This document shows, piece after piece, positions 29,212-41,523 of a stretch of 64,000 nt of DNA. The stretch comes from Vreelandella glaciei. Lineage in GTDB: Bacteria > Pseudomonadota > Gammaproteobacteria > Pseudomonadales > Halomonadaceae. The translations under genes were made by a program, and so were the position numbers. The stretch lies in assembly GCF_013415125.1 (NCBI RefSeq), contig NZ_JACCDE010000007.1, positions 85,652 to 149,651 of the forward strand. Reading direction: 5' to 3'. Under the pieces are notes generated by a model that was given only the letters and a program-made list of their open reading frames with translations, had not been told where the DNA came from and made no database searches. Positions within the stretch are counted from its first letter, which is position 1. The number at the start of each line of letters is the position of its first letter.

Positions 29212-31482
29212 ATGGCTGATAAATCAGACTATACAAGAGAGTCACTGCTGTATGGGTCTGATGTTCTGGTGATCTATCGCGACCCGGTTACGCCCCCCAA
29301 GCCCGCGCCCGGACAGCCAGGTACACACTCAAACTTCACCCCCCATGAGCCTGAGATATTCATTGCCGTACTAAGCGATAGTCATATCGTGGCTTTCAAC
29401 GGCCACGTAGACCTGGGCACGGGCATACGCACGGCGCTCGCTCAAATTGTTGCAGAAGAGCTCGGCGTCGCGTTCGACAGCGTCACCATGGTGCTTGGCA
29501 ACTCCGTTGAAGCCCCCAACCAAGGCCCCACCATAGCCAGTGCATCGATTCAGATCACTGCCGAGCCTTTACGCCGAGCTGCGGCACAGGCGCGGGAGTA
29601 CCTATTAACCCTGGCAGCAAAGCACTTTGACACTGAGCGCTCGCTACTTAGCTGCCAGGACGGCGCTATTACGCCAAGTGATACTAACCGCTCATCCGTT
29701 AGCTTTGGGGAGTTACTGCTAGGCACCCGTCATGCATTAAAGCTTGCCGATGAGGTGCCGCTTAAGCCGGTCAGCCATTATACCCTGGTCGGCCAATCGA
29801 CCTCCCGCGTGGATATACCCGCCAAGGCCACCGGGCAATTGACTTTTATCCACGACCTACGCCTGCCCAACATGCTGCATGGGCGAGTGATTCGTCCGCC
29901 TTATGTAGGTCACGATAGCGGCGACTTTATTGGCAACAGTTTAATCGCGGTAGATGAAAGCTCTGTGGCGCATTTGCCAGGTGTGATAAGCGTCGTGGTG
30001 GTCGGTGACTTTGTTGGCGTGGTGGCCGAGCGTGAAGAGCAGGCTGCTGCCGCAGCCAAACAGCTAAAGATCCAGTGGCGCCCAATCGAAGGCTTGCCTC
30101 AGTTGGACAACATAGAGCAAGCACTGCTCGACCTGCCCAGCAAGCAGCGCATACTCCTCGAAGAGGGTGATCTCGACAGCGCTCTGGCTGCCGCACAACA
30201 TCCGCTCAATCGTCACTATGTGTGGCCTTTCCAACTGCACGGCTCCATCGGCCCTTCGTGCTCCGTCGCTGATGCCAATGAAGATGGCCTTCACATATGG
30301 TCGGGCACCCAAAATCCACACAGCCTGCGCGCCGACCTCGCCCGCCTTACCGGTTTGGATGAAGGCGTTATCACCATTACCCGCATGGAAACCTCGGGCT
30401 GCTATGGCCGCAACTGCGCCGACGACGTTGGCGCGGATGCAGTGCTGCTCTCTCAGGCGGTGGGTCGACCTGTTCGTGTACAACTAACCCGTGAGCAGGA
30501 GCACACCTGGGAGCCTAAAGGGGCTGCTCAGTATATGGCCATTCAGGGTGGCTTAAACGCAGATGGCAGCCCAGCAGGCTATCGCTTTAATACGCGTTAC
30601 CCCTCTAACAGTGCGCCCACCCTGGCACTACTGCTGACCGGTGCTGCCTCACCTATTGATATTCCCTTTGAAATGGGGGATCGAACGTCGGTGCCGCCCT
30701 ACCGCTACCCTCATCGCCAAATAGTGTGCGACGACGTCCCGACGCTGGTTCGCGCCTCCTGGCTACGTGGTGTCTCGGCGCTGCCCAGCACCTTCGCCCA
30801 CGAGAGCTATATTGATGAACTCGCCTACTTGGCGGGTGAAGATGCTGTCGCCTATCGTTTGCGCTATTTAACCGATAACCGCGCCTGCCAACTCGTCGAA
30901 GCATTAGTCGAACGCGCGAATTGGAAATCCGGCATCGCCAACGCCACCCCGAGAAGCGATGGCGAGTGGCGCTATGGCCGAGGCTTCGCTTATGCCCAGT
31001 ACGTGCATAGTAAGTTTCCAGGCTTTGGCGCCGCGCTCGCTGCCTGGGTCATTGAGCTTAAAGTCAATGTGAAGAGTGGGCGGGTTGTCGTCGAGAACTT
31101 ATATGTAGGCCAGGATGCAGGCTTGATGGTGAACCCCGCTGGCGTTCGCCATCAGGTGCATGGCAATGTGATCCAGATGCTCAGCCGCACGTTAAAGGAG
31201 AGGGTAACCTTTGAGGATGGTTTACCGACCAGCAGAGAGTGGGGCGGCTACCCCATTCTGCGCTTCTCGGAGCTTCCCCCCATCGACGTCATGCTGCTTG
31301 ATCGTCCTGAACTGCCCCCACTCGGCGTTGGAGAGTCCGCCTCACTACCCGGTGCTCCTGCGATTGCCAACGCGCTTTTTGATGCCACGGGGGTACGCTT
31401 TACCCACCCTCCTTTTACCCCTGACACCATTCGCGATGCACTGAAAGCCGCCCTTCGACTCCCCATGGAGGCGGCTAGTTAA
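29212..31482 (+). CDS. NicB-like nicotinate dehydrogenase molybdopterin subunit without cytochrome domains
   Basis: 756 residues: a full permuted molybdenum module of the NicB/IorB type. It starts with NGHVDLGTGIRTALAQIVAEELGV and NQGPTIASASIQITAEP, followed by RVDIPAKATGQLTFIHDLRLPNMLHGRVIRPP, WSGTQNPHSLRADLARL, CADDVGADAVLLSQAVGRPVRVQLTREQEHTW, and near the end LGVGESASLPGAPAIANALFDATG, whose GVGE carries the expected catalytic glutamate. No signal peptide, no CxxCH. P. putida NicB continues into cytochrome c domains, which are absent here. It is probably the catalytic Mo subunit working with NicA and the heme subunit at 21041. It starts an operon with xdhC and a mobA-like gene. Confidence 0.85.
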   Translation: MADKSDYTRESLLYGSDVLVIYRDPVTPPKPAPGQPGTHSNFTPHEPEIFIAVLSDSHIVAFNGHVDLGTGIRTALAQIVAEELGVAFDSVTMVLGNSVEAPNQGPTIASASIQITAEPLRRAAAQAREYLLTLAAKHFDTERSLLSCQDGAITPSDTNRSSVSFGELLLGTRHALKLADEVPLKPVSHYTLVGQSTSRVDIPAKATGQLTFIHDLRLPNMLHGRVIRPPYVGHDSGDFIGNSLIAVDESSVAHLPGVISVVVVGDFVGVVAEREEQAAAAAKQLKIQWRPIEGLPQLDNIEQALLDLPSKQRILLEEGDLDSALAAAQHPLNRHYVWPFQLHGSIGPSCSVADANEDGLHIWSGTQNPHSLRADLARLTGLDEGVITITRMETSGCYGRNCADDVGADAVLLSQAVGRPVRVQLTREQEHTWEPKGAAQYMAIQGGLNADGSPAGYRFNTRYPSNSAPTLALLLTGAASPIDIPFEMGDRTSVPPYRYPHRQIVCDDVPTLVRASWLRGVSALPSTFAHESYIDELAYLAGEDAVAYRLRYLTDNRACQLVEALVERANWKSGIANATPRSDGEWRYGRGFAYAQYVHSKFPGFGAALAAWVIELKVNVKSGRVVVENLYVGQDAGLMVNPAGVRHQVHGNVIQMLSRTLKERVTFEDGLPTSREWGGYPILRFSELPPIDVMLLDRPELPPLGVGESASLPGAPAIANALFDATGVRFTHPPFTPDTIRDALKAALRLPMEAAS

Positions 31483-32450
31483 TGCACCACCTTGATCTGC
31501 AGGTTATCGAACGCGCGTTGAAATGGGCCAACCAGGGGCTGACCGTCTGGCTATGCACAGTTATGAAAACCTTTGGCTCGGCCCCCCGGGAGCCGGGTGC
31601 CATGCTGGTAGCATGTTCGACAGGCGACTATCTGGGATCACTGTCGGGTGGCTGTGTCGAAGAAGACTTTATCGCAAGGCTTCAGAATGGCGAGTTTAAC
31701 GAACCGGTTCAACGAGTGCGATATGGCGGTGATGCTGGTTCAGCGAATATTCGTTTACCCTGCGGTGGCAGCCTTGAAATACTGGTTGAACGGATAGCAG
31801 CCAACACCGAAAACCTCACTCATCTTGAAGTGATTCATGCCACGCTAATGGGTCGCCAACCGCTAACCCGCTGTATCAAGTTGGATGGCAGCGGCAAGCG
31901 TTTTAACCCATCGAGTAACACCGAGCCCACCGTTACTTTTGATACAGCTAGCGTCAATATTCGCATAGGCCCTGCGCTACGGCTGATTATCGCGGGGATC
32001 TCCGCGATCTCTGCGCCATGCGCCCTGTTTGCCCAAACGCTGGGCTTTGAAGTGATTGTCTGTGATCCCAGAGACGAGGCTAGGCAAAATTTTGCTGTCG
32101 CGGGCGTGGAAGTGCAGGCGGTACTGCCCTCAGTGTTTATTGCCTCGGGCGGTTGCCATGCCAATACCGCCGTTGTGGCCTTGACCCATGACCCACGTAT
32201 TGATGATTTAGCGATGATCGAAGCTGTCCGAACGGAAGCCTTTTACATTGGCGTTATGGGCTCTCAGCAAACCTCGCAACAGCGTGCCGAACGACTATTA
32301 CGTTCCGGCGGCCTGACAGAAAGCCAGATAGCAAGAATTGCCATGCCCATTGGGCTTAATCTGGGTAGCAAAACACCGGCTGAAATTGCGCTAGCCGTGA
32401 TGGCCGATATTGCTCGCCTCTCTCGCGGAAAAGAACGCCATGCCTTGTAG
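31482..32450 (+). CDS. XdhC-family molybdenum cofactor sulfuration/insertion protein
   Basis: 322 residues. The N-terminal XdhC/CoxI domain shows WLCTVMKTFGSAPREPGAMLV and LGSLSGGCVEEDF. The C-terminal half is the XdhC Rossmann domain, with an unusual glycine-poor loop (LIIAGISAISAPCALFAQTLGFEVIVCDPRDE) where GAGxxG is expected. Such proteins prepare the sulfurated cofactor for xanthine-dehydrogenase-like enzymes. The ATG shares one base with the stop of the Mo subunit (TAATG), so it almost certainly serves that enzyme. Confidence 0.88.
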   Translation: MHHLDLQVIERALKWANQGLTVWLCTVMKTFGSAPREPGAMLVACSTGDYLGSLSGGCVEEDFIARLQNGEFNEPVQRVRYGGDAGSANIRLPCGGSLEILVERIAANTENLTHLEVIHATLMGRQPLTRCIKLDGSGKRFNPSSNTEPTVTFDTASVNIRIGPALRLIIAGISAISAPCALFAQTLGFEVIVCDPRDEARQNFAVAGVEVQAVLPSVFIASGGCHANTAVVALTHDPRIDDLAMIEAVRTEAFYIGVMGSQQTSQQRAERLLRSGGLTESQIARIAMPIGLNLGSKTPAEIALAVMADIARLSRGKERHAL

Positions 32451-33051
32451 CGATATCATGGTCATCGTGATGGCGGCAGGCCAATCAAGCCGCTTTGGCA
32501 GCGATAAAAGAGTCGCCAAGTTAGGCAATGGGGAAACGCTGCTTAGCTTCACTTTACGGACTATTCAGAAAACTTTTTCTAATAGCCGCGTTGTTATCAA
32601 ACCCGAAGATAACGCCCAGTCACTCGGCCTTACACCAACACATCACACTATCATTAGTCAGCGCAGTCATTTAGGCCTTGGTTACAGTATTAGCGATGCT
32701 TTTAGACAACTCTGCAGCGATGAAAGCGTACATCATTTTCGTGCTGCCGCAGTATGGTTAGCCGACCTCCCCTGGGTAAGCGAAGAGACATGCAGTGTAT
32801 TAACAAAAATGGCCACGCCAGACAGTATTGTACAGCCGCTACACCAAGGAAATCCGGGGCACCCTGTTGTGTTTGGAAGAAAATTCTGGAGCGAACTGGC
32901 ACTTTTAGAAAACGACAAGGGTGCAAACACTGTCATCAAAAAGCATAGCGACCGTGTTATATACGTCTCTCTCAGCGACCCAGGGGTATGTTCTGATGTG
33001 GATTACCCTGATGATTTAATAAAACAACGAATAAAGACAAAAGGCATATAA
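32440..33051 (+). CDS. MobA/MocA-like molybdopterin nucleotidyltransferase
   Basis: 203 residues from the ATG at 32440, which overlaps xdhC by 11 bases and has GGAAAAG upstream. The nucleotide-binding start is VIVMAAGQSSRFGSDKR. The metal-binding and specificity loop is AAVWLADLPWVSEETC, followed by PLHQGNPGHPVVFGRKFW, as in MocA/GlmU-type transferases. It probably makes the cytosine-dinucleotide cofactor used by NicAB-type hydroxylases. The CTP rather than GTP preference is inferred from its pairing with xdhC. The last third is AT-richer than its neighbours. Confidence 0.82.
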   Translation: MPCSDIMVIVMAAGQSSRFGSDKRVAKLGNGETLLSFTLRTIQKTFSNSRVVIKPEDNAQSLGLTPTHHTIISQRSHLGLGYSISDAFRQLCSDESVHHFRAAAVWLADLPWVSEETCSVLTKMATPDSIVQPLHQGNPGHPVVFGRKFWSELALLENDKGANTVIKKHSDRVIYVSLSDPGVCSDVDYPDDLIKQRIKTKGI

Positions 33052-33080
33052 ACGTTACACAAAACCCAAACAAAATTACA

Positions 33081-33107
33081 CTAAAAGCTAAAACAAGCTT
33101 TTAGCTT
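33081..33107 (+). terminator. AT-rich hairpin after the Mo-subunit operon
   Basis: CTAAAAGCT (33081-33089) pairs with AGCTTTTAG (33096-33104); an alternative register pairs AAGCTAAAA with TTTTAGCTT. It is 30 bases after the mobA-like gene. The stem is weak and no T-run follows, so terminator function is uncertain. Confidence 0.4.
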
Positions 33108-33284
33108 AACACTACTATATTAGCTTCAAAAAATATTAAAAAAGCAATCATGAAAGCAAGTGCACCATTCGCCGCTAATGAGTAGCGGCAGTAAGAATAA
33201 AACCAGGGAACCATTAAACAGCCAGAGTATGACACTCGCCAACATCCTTGTGCTCTGCTTCTGGCCAACATATCGAGGCAACAA

Positions 33285-34579
33285 ATGAAAAAATTTCTCG
33301 TCTTTCATTGACGCAGAAACTGCTGGTCGCTGTCGCTATTCCTCTCTTAGTGGTAGCTGTTATTTTAGGCTTTGTGGTCAATCAACAGCTTAACCAGGCT
33401 ATTCTAGCGTTAATCGATAATGCCGGGAAGCGGCAGGTAGAAGCTCGGGCAGATGAAATCAGCCGCTGGATTACCGGGTACCGTAATTGGATCGCCGTGC
33501 TTGCTCAAGATGAGCGTTTGGTGGAAGACGTGCCGCTTGCGTCTCACCGCGCTTGGCTCGAAAAACGCTACCCGCCGGGGGGCACCATCGAGTCACTGTT
33601 CTTTACTGACGCATCTGGAGCGACCCTAACTCACGCAGGCGTCAACTTGCAGATAGCCGAACGTCCTTATTTCAAAGCCTTAGTGACTGACGGCACCCAG
33701 GATAGTCTGCTAAGCGATCCGGTTATCTCCATGGTGAGTGGCCTGCCAACGGCTATTGTCGCTGATACTGTATTCGATGAGCGTGGCAATCGAGCGGGAC
33801 TGCTGGGCATGACCGTTTCCATGGCCGCCGTATCTGATATTACCTCCGATATTAATGTTGGCGATGGCAGCTACGGCTGGCTAATCGACAGCCAAGGGCA
33901 AGTCATTGCTCATCCGGTTGAAGAGTATCGCATGTCGCTCAATTATACCGATGCCGACCAGCAGGGCTACCAAGGGCTGGATGCATTGAGTCAGCAAATA
34001 CTCAGCGGCACGGCAGGCTCCGGTGAAATAACCATGCCCAGCGGTGAGCAGACCGTGCTCATGTGGAGCCCAGTGGAAGGCACTTCCTGGGTGGTCGGGG
34101 TCACCGTTCCCATCACCGCCTTTACGACCGCGACAAACAGCCTGCTGCAGTCGCTGCTGGTGGTGGTTGCCTATGCCGCGCGGCGTTCACTTGCGCTTAT
34201 CAAGCATACCGCCAGTGCCATGGCGGATATTGCCAAAGGAAAAGGCGATTTGAAGCGCCGTTTAGAAGCCAAAACTCAGGATGAAATTGGCGACCTCGCC
34301 CATGGTTTTAATGCCTTTGTGGAGCGCATGCAGCCCACACTTCAGGAGGTGCGCCCAAACGCTCGAACGGTTTTATCCGATGCCAGCGATATGGCGGATG
34401 GTACTCATAAGCTATCATCGCGTACCGAACAAGCGGCGGCTAATCTCCAGGAAACGCCCGCCTCAATGGAGCAGATTCATTCCACGGTAGCGCATAAAGC
34501 GCGGACAGTCACTGGACTACCTCAAGCGCCTAGCCGCCCTCCTCAGGCCACTCAGCAAAAGCATGAAGTAGCGGAGTGA
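33285..34579 (+). pseudogene. Decayed methyl-accepting chemotaxis protein (dCache sensor, signalling domain lost)
   Basis: A ribosome site (GAGG) and ATG at 33285 open a frame that hits TGA after eight codons. One extra A in the run 33288-33293 would restore MKKISRLSLTQKLL and the 430-residue frame that follows. The readable product has a first membrane helix (LLVAVAIPLLVVAVILGFVV) and a periplasmic double-Cache sensor (GTIESLFFTDASG...YLIDSQGQVIAHP). The second helix is shortened (LLVVVAYAARRSLALIK), and a HAMP domain follows. It then stops soon after SSRTEQAAANLQETPASMEQ, the beginning of the signalling coiled coil. The CheA/CheW-binding hairpin tip is absent. Three separate lesions make a non-functional receptor likely. 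Confidence 0.8.
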
Positions 34580-34612
34580 GAAGAGTTCTAATTTCTCATC
34601 ATTAATAAGGCT

Positions 34613-34637
34613 AAAAGGCACCCGTTTGGGTGCTTTT
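34613..34637 (+). terminator. Rho-independent terminator after the chemoreceptor remnant
   Basis: AAAAGGCACCC-GTTT-GGGTGCTTTT, with a GC core of six pairs extended by A/T pairs and followed by TTAG. Nearly the same hairpin as at 18016-18035. Confidence 0.8.
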
Positions 34638-34657
34638 TAGTGAGCGCCTAAGAAAAA

Positions 34658-34683
34658 AAGCCTGCATCCGAAGGTGCAGGCTT
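34658..34683 (-). terminator. Rho-independent terminator of katG
   Basis: AAGCCTGCA (34658-34666) pairs perfectly with TGCAGGCTT (34675-34683). On the minus strand it is followed by a run of eight T (complement of 34652-34659), 28 bases after the katG stop. Confidence 0.85.
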
Positions 34684-34710
34684 ACTTACAAGAACTAAAA
34701 CGCTTAGTGC

Positions 34711-36876
<2,166 letters not shown>

Positions 36877-37101
36877 TCACTCTATTTTGTGTTAGTTGCT
36901 TTTTTTCTTGGTGGTGCTCGCTTTCTAGCGACCAAGTCAACTGACGTTGAGCGTCGTGTACGTTGTCTTTCTGACTAGCACGGACACCTCACTCACTTGG
37001 TACTGTTTTAAAGCAGATCAGCCATAGGCACAATTTGCTTTTTGCGACCGCTCTAATAGTTTTTACCCATCACCCCTGTTAATACCCACTCCTAGTCGCT
37101 G

Positions 37102-38106
37102 CTAACGGGTGAACTCCTCGGTGTCAATATCCGCTTGCTGCGCCTCGCTGTAGCGAGCCCCTGCGACCTGATCGGGCGTCATCATGGCATCCAACTGCTG
37201 CATTGTGATGGCATCAAGGCGCAGTGTTTCCGACGCTAAATTTTCGCGCATATGGTCAGGTGAGCGTGTCCCCGGAATGGGAATAATGTCGTCGCCTTTC
37301 GCTTTCAGCCAGGCCAGTGCCAGTTGCCCCGGCGTTACGTTTAAAGCCTGCGCCAGCGCCGCAAGGCGTTCAAATAGTTTTATATTATGCGGGTAGTTTT
37401 CGGCGCTGAAGCGCGGCATATTACGGCGCATATCGCCCTCTTCAAGACGCGCTGGGTCTTGAATGGCGCCGGTTAAGAAGCCGCGCCCCAGAGGGCTAAA
37501 CGCGACCATGGCCGCGCCCACCTCTCGGCACGCATCGATCAGGGCGATTTCAGGGTTGCGCGTCCACAGCGAGTATTCCGACTGCACCGCGGCGATGGGA
37601 TATTCAGTTGCCGCACGACGTAACGTTAGCGCAGAAACTTCAGAGAGCCCCACGCCACCAATTTTTCCCTCTTCCATCAAGCGCCCCAGCGCGCCGACGC
37701 TCTCTTCAATGGGGACTTGGCGATCCAAGCGGTGCAGGTAGTAGAGATCCAAATGGTCGGTACGCAGGCGCGCAAGGCTTGCTTCGCACTGTTTGCGCAG
37801 GTTTGCCGGACGGCCGTCAATCACCCGTTTGCCTGACTCAGGGTCCATCGCCATGCCGCATTTACTGGCCAGAAACAGCTGATGCCGCTTGCCCTCCAAA
37901 GCGCGCCCGACCACTTTCTCATTGGCCGTAGCGCCGTACAGGGTGGCGGTGTCAAAGTGGCGATAGCCCATATCAAAGGCCTCATCCAGCGCTCGTAAAG
38001 CCGCGCTTTCCGGCACGATGCTGCCGTAGCCGTGGGAGAGGTTCATACAGCCCAGGCCAATCGAAGGGGCATTTACGGCGTTAAGGCGCTGAAAGAAGCT
38101 CGACAT
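37102..38106 (-). CDS. Aldo/keto reductase
   Basis: 334 residues from the ATG at 38106 (MSSFFQRLNAVNAPSIGLGCMNLSHGYG). The longer frame to 38148 would overlap the ABC exporter gene. The catalytic tetrad is visible: Asp and Tyr in HFDTATLYG, Lys in LASKCGM, His in LYYLHRLD. The NADPH-binding C-terminus IIPIPGTRSPDHMRENLA marks the AKR12/13-type (YajO/AKR13-like) branch. It reduces an aldehyde or ketone with NADPH; the substrate is unknown. It follows the ABC exporter by 28 bases in the same direction and may be co-transcribed. Confidence 0.88.
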   Translation of the reverse strand: MSSFFQRLNAVNAPSIGLGCMNLSHGYGSIVPESAALRALDEAFDMGYRHFDTATLYGATANEKVVGRALEGKRHQLFLASKCGMAMDPESGKRVIDGRPANLRKQCEASLARLRTDHLDLYYLHRLDRQVPIEESVGALGRLMEEGKIGGVGLSEVSALTLRRAATEYPIAAVQSEYSLWTRNPEIALIDACREVGAAMVAFSPLGRGFLTGAIQDPARLEEGDMRRNMPRFSAENYPHNIKLFERLAALAQALNVTPGQLALAWLKAKGDDIIPIPGTRSPDHMRENLASETLRLDAITMQQLDAMMTPDQVAGARYSEAQQADIDTEEFTR

Positions 38107-38134
38107 CGATATTCCCATCATTAAAAGGACCGTT

Positions 38135-39901
38135 TTATAACGTTTCACCGCCGAACTGCAACGCGGCTAAATGACGATAGAGCGGGCTAGTGGTGATTAA
38201 TTCATCGTGGGTGCCCGCTGCGATTAGCTTTCCACCATCGAGCACCAGCAAACGATCAGCGGCGATAACTGTGGCGAGCCGATGGGCAATGACGATGCTG
38301 GTGCGTCCTACCATCAGCCGATCCAGCGCCTGCTGTACTAGCCGCTCACTCTCCGCATCCAAGGCGCTGGTGGCTTCATCCAACAACAAAACTGCAGGGT
38401 TTTTAAGCAGCGCCCGGGCGATAGCGAGCCGCTGACGCTGGCCGCCGGAAAGCTGCACCCCACCGGGCCCCAGAGGCGTATCAAAGCCTTGAGGCAGCGC
38501 CTCGATAAAGTCGAGGGCACTGGCATCCTGGGCAGCAGTGCGCAGCCTTTCAATGCTCGCTTCGGGGTCACCATAGCGTAGGTTCTCAGCCACCGAGCCG
38601 CTGAACAGCACAGGCTCTTGCGCCACCAGCCCCATGACACTGCGCAAGGCAGCAAGCTCTAAGCTGCGGATATCACAGCCATCAAGGCTGATACGCCCTT
38701 GGCTAGGATCATAAAAGCGCAGCAACAACGCCAAGAGGGTGCTTTTACCCGCCCCCGAAGGCCCCACCACCGCTACCCGTTCTCCCGGCTTAATATGCAG
38801 ATCAAACCCTTCCAACGCTGGGATTGCCCGGCCGGGGTAGGTGAAGCTGACGCTCTCCAGCACAATGTCACCTTTTGATGGCATCGGTAGGGGATGTGGA
38901 TTCGCAGGTGACTGGATTGCGGGCTGAGTATCAAGCAGCTCCAATAAGCGCTCTGCCGCCCCCGCTGCGCGCTGCACATCACCCGCGACTTCAGCCAAGG
39001 TGGCGATAGCCCCCGCCGCCAGCACGGCATAAAAAATAAATGCTGATAGCTCGCCCGCGCTCATAGTGCCATCTAACACCGCCTGACCACCCTGCCAGAG
39101 CATTAAGCCAACTGCAGTAAACACCACTAGCATGGCGATACCGGTCAACCAGGCGCGCTGCTGGGTGCGCTCTACGGCGCTGCCGAACGCCTGCTCCACG
39201 CGCTGACCGTAGTGGGTTTTATCCGCCGCTTCGTGGGTAAACGCCTGGAGGGTTCGAATGCCGCTCAGCGCCTCCTCAGCATAACGGCCAAGTTCGGCCA
39301 CACGATCCTGGCTAGTGCGCGAAAGTCGCCGTACCCGGCGGCCGTACCAGACAATCGGTAGAAGCGTAGCGGGGATGCCAATCAGCACCATCGCCGAGAG
39401 CCACGGCTGAGTCACCAGCATGAGCACCACGGCGCCTACCAGCATGACCAGATTGCGCAGCGCCAACGAGACCGAGGAGCCAAACAGGCTCTGTAGAACG
39501 CTGGTGTCCGCGGTCAGCCGAGAGGCGATCTCTCCGGCAGCACGGCCGGAGCTGGCGCTCTCGAAGAAACTCGGCTCTAAAGTGAGCAAATGATCAAACA
39601 CGCGCTGGCGCAAGTCCGCAGCCAGGCGCTCGCCAATCCAGGTCACTTGGTAGTAACGAAGTGCAGAAACAAGCGCCAGCACCGTGACTACGGCCAGCAT
39701 TAAACCCAGTGTTTGGGCCAACGCCTGTTGATCAGCGGCGAGAAAACCTCTGTCGATGACCAGACGCAATCCATTCCCTAGCAGGAGCACGCTTCCCGAG
39801 GCCATAAGTAGCGCCAGGCCAGCCAGAGCCAACCGCGTGCGGTAGGGGCGCAGTAGACCCAGCAAACGCAGCAGTACTCGGGGATTGGGGCGTTGATTCA
39901 T
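38135..39901 (-). CDS. ABC-type lipid/multidrug exporter (MsbA-like half transporter)
   Basis: 588 residues: six membrane helices in residues about 1-310, then the ATPase domain with Walker A GPSGAGKST, signature LSGGQRQRLAIARALL, Walker B VLLLDEATSALD and the H-loop IVIAHRL. As a fused membrane and ATPase half transporter it should act as a homodimer that exports a lipid or hydrophobic compound. An essential MsbA role is not implied, as no lpxK lies next to it. Its own terminator is not evident. Confidence 0.88.
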   Translation of the reverse strand: MNQRPNPRVLLRLLGLLRPYRTRLALAGLALLMASGSVLLLGNGLRLVIDRGFLAADQQALAQTLGLMLAVVTVLALVSALRYYQVTWIGERLAADLRQRVFDHLLTLEPSFFESASSGRAAGEIASRLTADTSVLQSLFGSSVSLALRNLVMLVGAVVLMLVTQPWLSAMVLIGIPATLLPIVWYGRRVRRLSRTSQDRVAELGRYAEEALSGIRTLQAFTHEAADKTHYGQRVEQAFGSAVERTQQRAWLTGIAMLVVFTAVGLMLWQGGQAVLDGTMSAGELSAFIFYAVLAAGAIATLAEVAGDVQRAAGAAERLLELLDTQPAIQSPANPHPLPMPSKGDIVLESVSFTYPGRAIPALEGFDLHIKPGERVAVVGPSGAGKSTLLALLLRFYDPSQGRISLDGCDIRSLELAALRSVMGLVAQEPVLFSGSVAENLRYGDPEASIERLRTAAQDASALDFIEALPQGFDTPLGPGGVQLSGGQRQRLAIARALLKNPAVLLLDEATSALDAESERLVQQALDRLMVGRTSIVIAHRLATVIAADRLLVLDGGKLIAAGTHDELITTSPLYRHLAALQFGGETL

Positions 39902-39975
39902 AGTCGCGATTGCTCAACACATAAGGTGGTAGTCGACCATAGCAGGAGTAGCAGCGCCCTGCACAGAAACTAAAA

Positions 39976-39997
39976 AGCCCGCGATTGCTCGCGGGCT
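39976..39997 (-). terminator. Rho-independent terminator of pntAB
   Basis: AGCCCGCGA-TTGC-TCGCGGGCT, a perfect 9-bp GC-rich stem, followed on the minus strand by TTTTTA. It lies 68 bases after the pntB stop. Confidence 0.9.
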
Positions 39998-40064
39998 CAG
40001 TCCCTAATAGCTCTTAGTAGCCTAGCGTCCAGCTAAGTTACGTGGGTAGCTAAAACGCAAAGGC

Positions 40065-41507
40065 CTAATCAATCAACGGCAGCAGCGTATTTAAGCTATC
40101 ACGGGCATCGCCATAGAACATGCGCGTGTTCTCTTTAAAGAACAGCGGGTTTTCGATACCAGAGTAGCCGGTGCCCTGGCCACGTTTGCAGACAAACACC
40201 TGCTTGGCTTCCCATACCTTCAATACCGGCATGCCAGCAATCGGGCTATTGGGGTCTTCTTCGGCCGCTGGATTAACGATATCGTTGGAGCCAATCACGA
40301 TCACCACGTCGGTGGTAGCAAAATCGTCGTTGATTTCATCCATCTCCAGCACGATGTCGTAAGGCACCTTGGCTTCCGCCAGCAGCACGTTCATATGGCC
40401 CGGTAAACGGCCCGCGACCGGGTGGATACCGAAGCGCACGGTCTTGCCCGCTGCACGAAGCTTGCGCACCAAATCGCTCACCGCCGTTTGCGCCTGGGCC
40501 ACGGCCATACCGTAGCCCGGTACGATGATCACGCTGTCGGCATCGTTCAGGGCGCTCGCTACGCCACCGGCGTCAATCGCCACCTGCTCGCCTTCGATCT
40601 CCGCCGCGGGCCCTTGGCTGCCACCAAAGCCGCCCAAAATGACGTTGATAAAGTTGCGGTTCATCGCCTTACACATAATGTAAGAGAGAATCGCACCGGA
40701 GGAACCCACCAGCGCGCCGGTGACAATCAATAGATCATTAGAAAGCGTGAAGCCGATAGCGGCCGCCGCCCAGCCGGAGTAGCTGTTGAGCATGGAGACC
40801 ACCACGGGCATATCCGCACCACCAATGCCCATGATCAGGTGGTAGCCGATGAAGAATGCCAGCGCCGCCAGCACAATCAGCGTCCAGAAGCCTGCGCCGT
40901 TCAGGTAGAGAATGGCCAGCAGTAGCGACAGTACCGCCGCCCCAGCGTTAAGCATATGCCCGCCGGGCAACTGACGAGGCTTACCATCCACTTTACCCGC
41001 CAGCTTACCAAAGGCGACCACCGAACCGGTGAAGGTGATGGCGCCAATAAAGATGCCTAGCACCACCTCAACCTGCAGGAACATTAGCTCGTCGGGGGCT
41101 TTGGTGGCGACCAGCGCGGCGAAGGCGGAGAACTGATCCAAAGACGCTTCGGCGGCACGCGCGGCCATCACCCTGCGGCGCTCTAAATCTGCGCTCCAAG
41201 CCACCAATACCGCCGCTAAACCGACAAAGCTATGCAGCGCTGCGACAAGCTGAGGCATTTCGGTCATTTCGACCTTGCCCGCTACGTAGGCGCCAATACC
41301 CGCGCCAATCAGCATCATCGGAATCAGCCACCAGTAGCCGCCAATGCCTGGGCCGAGGGCAGTGAAGAACACCGCTACCGCCATGCCCACGATGCCGTAC
41401 CACACGGCCCGCTTGGCTTTCTCTTGGTTACTCAAGCCGCCCAGCGACAGAATAAACAGTACGCTCGCCGCGATTGCCGCGGCAGATACGAATCCTTGCT
41501 CTAACAT
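40065..41507 (-). CDS. pntB: NAD(P) transhydrogenase subunit beta
   Basis: 480 residues. About nine membrane helices (residues 1-270), including the conserved [25 protein letters not shown] stretch. Next is the soluble NADP(H)-binding domain III, with [21 protein letters not shown] and [27 protein letters not shown]. With PntA it uses the proton gradient to make NADPH from NADH. It follows pntA by 16 bases. Confidence 0.97.
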   Translation of the reverse strand: MLEQGFVSAAAIAASVLFILSLGGLSNQEKAKRAVWYGIVGMAVAVFFTALGPGIGGYWWLIPMMLIGAGIGAYVAGKVEMTEMPQLVAALHSFVGLAAVLVAWSADLERRRVMAARAAEASLDQFSAFAALVATKAPDELMFLQVEVVLGIFIGAITFTGSVVAFGKLAGKVDGKPRQLPGGHMLNAGAAVLSLLLAILYLNGAGFWTLIVLAALAFFIGYHLIMGIGGADMPVVVSMLNSYSGWAAAAIGFTLSNDLLIVTGALVGSSGAILSYIMCKAMNRNFINVILGGFGGSQGPAAEIEGEQVAIDAGGVASALNDADSVIIVPGYGMAVAQAQTAVSDLVRKLRAAGKTVRFGIHPVAGRLPGHMNVLLAEAKVPYDIVLEMDEINDDFATTDVVIVIGSNDIVNPAAEEDPNSPIAGMPVLKVWEAKQVFVCKRGQGTGYSGIENPLFFKENTRMFYGDARDSLNTLLPLID

Positions 41508-41523
41508 ATCGTCTCTCCGCCGC

